Positions 35,465-44,400 of a stretch of DNA of 64,000 nt are shown here, one piece after another. The DNA comes from Pseudovibrio japonicus (lineage in GTDB: Bacteria > Pseudomonadota > Alphaproteobacteria > Rhizobiales > Stappiaceae), in contig NZ_BMXE01000001.1 in assembly GCF_014651595.1 (NCBI RefSeq), forward strand, positions 62,001 through 126,000, given 5' to 3'. The notes under the pieces are model-generated. The model was not told the origin of the DNA. It worked only from the letters and a program-made list of their open reading frames with translations, and ran no database searches. Each line of letters begins with the position of its first letter. Within the stretch, counting starts at the first letter, position 1. The translations under genes were made by a program, and so were the position numbers.

Positions 35465-38400
35465 TTACTGATCTTCCTTTTCCCCCTGATAGGACGGAAG
35501 CGGAGGGACGATATCTGCGGTGCACAGGTAGAGGTTTTGCAGGTTGAGGAGCGGCATGGGGTTTTCTGTCAGGTTGGACATGATGTTCATAGCAAAATGA
35601 AGCTCAGCTTCAATGCAGGATGGCTTATGCTCTTGCGCCCATGCGATGATGGAATTGGCAAGTTTTTTCAGGAAATCACCTGCTGGTTTGCCATCCTCCT
35701 CAATGGTGATGGGTGTCGGCGGCAGAAGAGCTATGGGCAAGTCGATCGGTTCCTGTGTGAGGCCTTCTGACAAGTGGTAGGTGTAGCCGATGTTGAGCTG
35801 GAGGGTAATATCGCCCGCATATTCTCCGTCAAATAACGCGGAAAACAGATGGCTTAGATGATCTTCCAAGCTTTGTTGAAGTGGCTTTTTTGTCGGATTA
35901 TCCAGGAAGGCGATGTTGAGCTTTGCGTTGCTGGACAGAGTCGGGTGGAACGGGTTCTTGAATGTCGCTGTTGGCGTTCTGAACACAAACCCATCAGTGA
36001 TCTTGCCGTGGATATAGCTGTTACGGATCATATACATAGAAGCGATTGCGTCCTGACGCGCAAGCACTTGCATCCCCGGCAAGATGACCTGCCGTTCGCT
36101 GAGCGTCTGGGCCGTGTCCTGCATCAGGTAGGCCAGCTTACCTTTGGTTTTTTGCGTGTAGTAGTACGTGTAGGTCTGCTTTCCATCCTCGCACGCACTG
36201 GACGCCAGATGGCTGGTCCACTTCGGTATCTCGATGGACGGGTCTCCAGTCAGGCCTGCCAGCGGCACACAGTCCTCAAGGATGAGTTTGACGACCCAAC
36301 GGGACTGCGTTGCCTCACCGTTGGTGCGGTAGATCTGGTTTTCTTCCAAAATGCTGAATTGATAGGTTTCACCGGCGTCCTTTTGCGGAGCTGCGGCAAA
36401 CATGGCAAGGCTTCCGCTGCTTTGGGCCTTGCAGATGATGTCCTCGTTGATTTTGATGATGGCGGCCAAAATCTTTGACGCGTTCTTGATGGCTTCTGGT
36501 GTTTGGTTGGCTGCGTTGATGACCGGAACATACTGGTCGAGGATCTTGGAGAGGTTCTCCTGAACCGAGATGAACTGGGCCAGCTCTGCAAAGGCGTCCA
36601 GAAAGCCAGTAAACTCTGCAGCGGGTTTATCCTTCAGGTTAAACTGGATCTCGCCGTGGGCTTCATCCTGAAGGTAGTGGAAGTTGAGGCCGTAGGTGTA
36701 CTCATAATCCCATTTGGTGATCTTTGAGAGTTTTTGCGCCTTTTTGTCAAACGCAGGACCTGCCTGCTCCACCATGCGCGGAGTTTCGGGGAAGCTGCGC
36801 AGCAGGATAGGCACGTTGAAAGAACCCAATGGCTTCTCCAGAACCGGCGTGCCTTCCGCTTCAATCGGGGAGAGCCAGCTGGAGGCTTTGTAGTCCTTGA
36901 TGCCTTCAACGGGACTGATCTGGTGTTCCAGCGCGCTGACTTTGTGGCTGAGGTCCAGCTTGAGACATTCGGAGGTTTCGCCGAGCTGTTCCGAGGCCTG
37001 CAGCAGGAAAGTGAGCGGTTGTTCCTCGCCTTGCTGCAGCAGAAGTTTTGGCGAGGTTAAGGAGAACAGACTTGAAAGGGATTTGGCGCTTGTTGGCGGC
37101 TGGTCTTTTTCTCCGGTTTCCGGCGGGCAGTCCGCCACGCTGTTCAGGTTAATGTTGCCGAAAAGCTGAGGCGTTTCCTCTCCAGCTTTTAAGGGAATAT
37201 CGGCAGCAACTTGGGCACCAAATGAAATGACCGCCTGTGTGGTGTACAGGTTGGAGAGCTCCTCAAGCAGTGTTTGCCTGAAGGTTTCCTGTGCAGAGCT
37301 GAGGCGAGTGTGGGACCCGTCCTGATAGATAGGTGCAAGCATGCGCGTGGTGATCTGCGCGAGGCTTTTCTTTTGTTCTGCCAATGCCTCCATGTACCCG
37401 CTCACAGGTTTGGGTTCGCCTTCACTGCAGGCGATATGGTCTGGCTTGTCTGCGGCGAGTTTATCGACGAACAGGATTGAAGAGGAGTATTTCGGCGACA
37501 GCAGTGCATCAAAGAATTGGAAGTACTGCTTGAGCCAGACATCCATCTCTACATTGGAGAAGGTGCTGGGCACTGGTGTACTTGTAAACTTTCCGGTTTG
37601 CGGATCAAAATCATCCAGAGTTTCATAAGGGTAGACGGAGGCGCTGCGGGAAATCAGCATGTTGCTGACCGGGAGTGGTGCGAAGACCTCCGGCGCACTC
37701 TCGTCGGTGATGTGGAAGGAAATCGGATCACCCTGATTGACCCCGACCCTGACGGCCCACGTGGCGTTGGAGGACATTCCTGCAGACGGTGCGTACCGGT
37801 TGACACCAGAGGCCACCATCAACCGGAAATCATCGCCATAGATCGCTTGTGCGACACGCTGCGCAAACCCGGCCAGCAGGTCTGAAGTGGGTTTTGTGGG
37901 CTTATCTGTGCCTGACTGTTTCGACGCGCCTGTAACTGAGGTTTGGATGGTCACCGTGTTGGCAACAGATCTTGTCAGCGGGTCTGCCGCATAACCTCCC
38001 ACAGCGATGCCGTTGGGTCGTTTGAAGATGAGCTGTGTGACAAGCTCAAACAGAGGCTCTTGCGTGAGGCTGGTCATCGGAACGGTCACATGGACCGGGA
38101 GTGCTGGGATAGTTTGTGCAGCTCCAGCTTCTGCGGCTTTGCTTTGCTTGTGCAGGAACGCCTCGATCTCCTGCCACCAGCTGATAAGGCCTTGGAACTC
38201 CGTTTGGGTGAGCTGGTAGGTCTCCAACGACAGCGTTGAACTCACATCGATCTCAAAGCCATTGGGATCGTTGAACTGGGCCAGCATCTCTTCAACAACC
38301 AGCAGCGCGGCAGCTGCTCTTTGCTGCGCGGTGGTCGGGTCCTGCCCCTTTTGCGGGATGAAGGGGCCGCTGTCGAAGCTGAAGGTGATTTCAAGTGTGA

Positions 38401-41400
38401 AGCTTTCCGGTGCAGCTTCTCCTTCCGAAGCGTTTGTCTGCCCTGTCGCCACTGTCCAATTCGCCGAGGTGGATGGCCATTGGGAGAGCGGGATGATCTG
38501 ATCGGTATAGCCTTGTAATGCTGGTTTATTGCTCAGCTTCCCGGCTGGATCGGTACGTTCATCCAGCGTGGAAAGGATCGTATTGCCATAATAATCATTC
38601 CAGCCGAGCTGGGTTTGTAGAAGCAGTCCATTTGCGCTGTAGGGGTTGATCTTGGCGGATTCCGCTGTTTTTTCCGGTTTCATCAGGCCGAGATAGGAGA
38701 TCGACCCCTGATAGTCCTCCATGTCACCCGTGGCCGCCTCCAGCACATAGCGGATCTTGCTCTCATTCAGTGAGGTTGATTGTCCAGAAGCACCGATGGG
38801 CAGGCCCATATTGCTGGCGTTAAAATCCTGATTTTCGGTGATTGTATAGGCCAGCAGGCTGTAGTTATGAAGGAGCAGATCTTCTGCGTAGTCCTGACCG
38901 GTTCCACCGCTGGGTATTTGTGGCGGCTGCGCGCGCTTTGCGTTGAGGGACTGAACGCCGGGGTGTTCTCCGGGTTGGACAGAGAGCGGACCAGCGCGCA
39001 GCGTAAGCGTCTGGCCGGGTACGAGTAGTCGGTCGGTCTTTGCATTGGCCACGGCCAGGACAATGGGTTCGGTTCCAAAGTAATCGGCGATCTGTTTTAG
39101 GCCAGTGCGGTTTGTCAGGTCGTTGCTGAGGGCTTTGGAGCCTATGACCAGATCAATCACGGGCAAACGCAGCGGGGTGCCTGCGGGCACTATTTCGCCT
39201 GTCAGGCGTGGGTTCGTTTTCTTCAGGGCATCCGTGCTGGTGCCAAAACGCAGCGCGATGCTGGCGAAGGATGCTCCCGGCGCACTAGTCCCAAAGGGGA
39301 CCAGATAGGTGCCCTGCTCGATGGTGATGGTCTTCCCCGGTGTGAGCATGATATCGGCTGCATCGGGCGTCAGTGTTTGGGTGATGAGTGAATTTAAATT
39401 GGAGTGGTAGCGCGTGGCGACACGCTGCAGCGTGTCACTTTGGCCTGACGTGTGTTCAACCAGTTCTCCCTTGGCAGCAGCAGACAGGGAGGCGCCGGAG
39501 CTTGCGAGTGGTTGGGCAGTTGCCAGCCCGTTGACATACGGGTGCATGTAAGCCTGATCTTCGTGAATGATCACGAGAGACAAGGTCGCCTCGCCCTTTT
39601 CGTTGAAGATACCAGCAGGGAAGCCCGTCACTCCGTCATCTGCGGTGTAATAGAGGTAAAACCCGCCCGAATTAGTTATTCCCGCTTCCCAGAGCAGTTT
39701 GATGAGGGCCATGGGGGTGTTGAGCAGTGTGGGACCATTGCCTTGTGCACTCTGGCTTTGCTCAAAGAACAGCTCTGCGCCGGGGTTGGTTACGGTGGAA
39801 AGGTTCGTCTGCGATATGCCAAAGGTGACGTTGCTGCCGCCTTCTCCGACAAAAAATGTGCCGCTGCTTTGTGACCCTGTGGTGTAACCGAGGGTGAGTG
39901 ACGGGAAGCTGTGATCTTCTGGTAGCGCTTGCAGCAAGCGTTCCAGGATCACCACACCTGCGGCGTTGATGCCATTCAGCTCATAGGTGGTTTTCAGGGC
40001 GGCATCGGTTGCCCCGCTTGCACCGGACTTTTGTGGTGGCAGTTTCTTGATGGAAAATTCGATTGTGGAGGTCCAGCCAAAATTCACTAGCGGGGTTTTG
40101 GTCAGCGTACCAGTTGCCGCATCCATGGAGACCTGTTCCACAATTAGCTGCGGCGGCATCATATCGGTGCTTTCCGCGGTGCTCGCCCCCAGCGCTGTCA
40201 ACGCACCAGAAAGAGTCCACAGCCGCAGATATGGGAGTTGCGAGGGCTTGTCTTCGTCGCTCGTGGGCACATTGATCGGTTCGGCGCTTTGCCATTTGAC
40301 GAAGTGCGAAACTGGGAAGGTGCTTGGTTGCTGTTCTACCTGTGCCAGCAATGACAGTTCATCGGGTCCGGCTGGCAGATACCCCGCCGTTCCATAGTTG
40401 GTTATGGATTGGATGCGCTGATAGTCCTTGCTTGGCGTTGCGTCTTTTGCTGGAACCTCAACCGTGTACTTCAATGGGTTTTGGTCGTTGCCCAGAATAA
40501 TCCAGTCCGCATCTTTTGGCTTACCAAGTTGCATTGTGAAACTGCTGGTGAGCGGGGTCGGGATGGGGATTTGCTGACCGGACAAGGCGAAGAGACCGGC
40601 TTGCTTAGGCAGTGTCAGTTGGCCCGCCTCATCCTTTTGCGTCCACATGCCTTGCTCAAGTGGCGTGATGCCATCTGTTGGCAGGCGCATGCCGTGGAAG
40701 TAGTAGCGCGATGCCATGCCGGACAGGTGGGTGATGCCACCAGTGCGCTGGACCTCTCTGATCAGTTCACCAACCTGAAACTGTGGTAGATGAACAATGC
40801 TGAGACTGTCTGTATTGGGGCCCGTCTTGTTGCCAGAGGTACTGGCGAACAGGTTTGCGATCTCACTGTTCTCCGTGGTGGCAAGCGCTGAAAAATTGAT
40901 CTCGAACTGCTGTGCGATTGATGTAAGGGTATCGGTCGCTTTGGTCTGATAGGTGAATTTTGGCAGCTGCAATGTGGCGCCGACAACCAGTAGGTCAGTC
41001 TCGGTTAGAAGCGTGCTGACGTTGATCAGCTCCTCCAGCGTGACGCCTAGAGCTGTGGCCACTGCGCTGACGGTCTCCTCACCAGAAATCGTGTATTTGG
41101 TCACCTTCCCATCTGTCTGAGTATGGGAGATCGTAGCACCAGTACAAAGCAGGCCGGAAACCTGACTGTTGCTGCAGACAAGATCGCCTGGGGCGACAGC
41201 TGCTTTATACAAGTTATCGGTGGCCAGTCCCTCGAAGGAGCTGTCGGCGGGGATCACAAGCGGGGCTGTAGGGATGGTGAGTGCGGCGCCCGCCGTCAGC
41301 CGATGGGTATCGTTGGATTTGAAGAGATCTGTGAGGGTGAACTTCGGAGCGCTTAAGGCGCCTTTTTCATTGACCCAACTGACGATGCCGCTTGGCGTAT

Positions 41401-44400
41401 CACCATCTGAAAGCGCGTAGTTGAAATCGCGAAGACCGTTTAAGAGGTTTTCGATCATCTGCTTCATGATAAGCATGAAGTAATTTTCGTAAATATATGA
41501 TGCTATTGAATTTTTACTATTCGCAATTTCGGCTTCAGAGGGATTTTTCTTATCTTCGTTCTCCACCATCACGCTGAGCTGGTTAAAGTATTTTGTGAGG
41601 TTCTCCCGGTAGTTATCGCTGATTTTATTATAGGCCTCAAAGGTGTAAGAGAGTGCGGATTTGCTGTCCTGCTCCAGCGCCAGACTCAGCGCGGGCACCA
41701 TGGGGAAATAGGTCGCCTGCGCGTCGCCCTGCCGTGCCGGGACAGCGATATCGAGCTGGAACTGCTGCTGCAGAAATGTGGAGATGTCATCTTGTGTCAG
41801 AGCGTCCGGTGAGCTTTCCAGCGTGTTCAGCCCATCCAGCAGTGCGTTGATGTCTACTGCGCTGATCACGTGACTGTCGACTTGTTCTGCACTTTGAGGA
41901 CCGGTGCCCATGGTGGCGGCGATGGCCCACCGGGTTACCATCTTGGCCAGCGCTTCAAAGCCGGTATCGTCCTGCTCGCCAGCTGCTTTTTCGAAGAGCT
42001 CATTATCACCCTGCGTTGCTGGCGGCGGGGCTGCGATGAACAGGTTTGCCACATAACACGGAACCTGTGGTGGCCGTCCTTCATTCGAGTCCGGCCAGTC
42101 TTCCTGCTTTGCCAGCGTCAGGCCATAGCCCAGATGGATCTCCAAGGGGTTCTGGGAGGGATCAGCGGCAGGTGTTAGGTTCCTCCAGTTAAAGGTGATG
42201 GGTGCGCTCTCAAGGGCTTCCATCAGCATGGGGAGCCGGCTGTAAAGAGCAAGGCGCTGCGCCATTGGCACGGCGAGCAACCCTTCCTCAGCTTCTGAGT
42301 GCTCCAGCCATGGGGCATCATTGGGGTTCTGGAGTGCGCCGAGCGTGAAGGTGGTGTGGACGTGTGCGGAGAAGCTGAAACTTACCTTGATGGTGAACAG
42401 GCCAAGGTCGATCTTCGCAGTTGCACTGACATCCACCTTTGCGGAGATGGTCAGCGGGATTGGTTCGTAGGAGGCAAGCTTAATCTGGGCGCTGACTTCG
42501 ATCCTGACTTTGAACGCAGCCTTGATGATGGCAAAATCGATGGAGCCATAAAGCTTTCCGATGATGCCAATGGTGCCGGTGAGCGAGAAGAAGTATTCGC
42601 CTTGTAACGCCAGCGCATTGCCGCTGTCTGTGTGCGCATCATCGTAGGCGTTCCATTTGGCGAGAATGCCTTGCAGAATACCGAAGGCGGTCAGGCTGAA
42701 GCCTGCTTTCAGAATGCCCTTTTGGATGGATTTGCCGAGCCCCAGTTGCAGTCCAACCCCGAACACAAGGTTTGGATTGAAGAACCCGAGCGTGGACGTG
42801 GGCAGCCCTTTTACTGACGCTGCGGGCAACTTGCCGAAATAGAACCCACCGCCGCCTTTGAGCGGAATACCCGGCGGCACGATGGCCTCGATGGAAAAGG
42901 AATGGGAGAAGTTGTTATTCCAGGGGAAACCGATGTCAAACTGGAAATCTCCGTTGGTGTAGACCTCAACGCCAAATGTGGGCAGCGTGATGGAGACAGC
43001 GCCAACGTCGATACGGCGCATGACTTCCGGCAGTTGGATGGAGGCTGAAAACTTGCCAAGGCCCGGAGAGACCTTCTTGTAGATGACCTGGAAGTCCAGC
43101 CCCGAGAAGACTTTGGCAGCCTTGCCCTGACAGGCTATACGCAGCGCGTAGAGCGATGGATCGGTGAGGACAACCTGCAAAGTGAAGGCGTATTGCGCGC
43201 CGCCCTTTGCCAGCTCACCTTGATGTTCCTGCCCAAGTTCCTTGCTTGCATCGATGCGTAGAACGCCAAAATCGGTGGCGAACAGCCAGTTAATATTACC
43301 ATCAAAGCCAATATCCGGCACCTTGCCAACTGTGGGTTTTGGGAGCCTGGCCAGAATGTCGACGGCCTGTTGTACCTCGGTGACATCCTGAAGACCTTTG
43401 ACGTCCACATGCTGACCGCCTGCCAGCAGGCGTAAGTCCAGATACTTGTTGCCCAACCCGCCCGGGCTTGGTGTTGAGGAAGGTTGATCGGCGCGCCATG
43501 GCGGCAGGCCCTCGGCTTCCGAAGCTCCGGAAAGCCAGAAGAAGCTGCCGTCAAGCTTTACATAGACACCAGCGCTTTTGTGGTAGGTCAGCGTGATACC
43601 GGTCACCTTGGCGATAAGAATATCGATGGGGCCTATTTCAACGGTAAAGCTGACCGTATCCTCCTTGAAGTTCCAGGTGAGTTCAAAGTCAGAGAGATTG
43701 ACGTGGTTGAGTACGTCAAACGGTGCGGCAAGTCCGAACCGTGCACCTGTCATCCATTCCACAAAGGTCTCAACCATAGCGCCGAGCGTGGTCGTATCGG
43801 TAAATTTGATTGTTGCCGTCTGGTTCTCATCAACCTCGGCTGAGAACGGGCCCCACATGATGCCGAAATGTGAGTGGCTTTTGGCGTATTCATAGAACGC
43901 CTGTAGCTCGATGTTATTCCAGCGGATATCGGCTGTCAGCAGTGCGTATTTGCCATCATTTTTCGTGGTTTCATAACGCACCAGCGATTTAGCTGGTTCG
44001 ATCAAAACGATTTCGTCGCGATGATCAAGTATGGGGATACGTGCGTTGCCGCCAGGCAGCAACAGTTCGCTTCCACCGGTGTTACCGATTTTCGCAGTGA
44101 AGGTGGCCTGGGCCGGGAGCCAGCTTGGGGCTTGGCCTTTCAGGCTGACAGATCCGCCAAACTCATAGCTGGCGACGGACTTTCCATTCCCCGTTGAGAA
44201 GGTGACATTCAGATCGGACACATCGACGTCGAGACCACCTGTTGCCCAATCACTTCCGATATAGGCTTTTATGATCTGGCTTACTTTAATGGGCGCTGCG
44301 CCCTGCTCTCCGCGGAACGCCCAGAGCTTATCTTTGGTGTTGTATGTGGCACTTACATTGACAGGTACGGGCTCTACACCTGACAAATTATCAAACAGCG

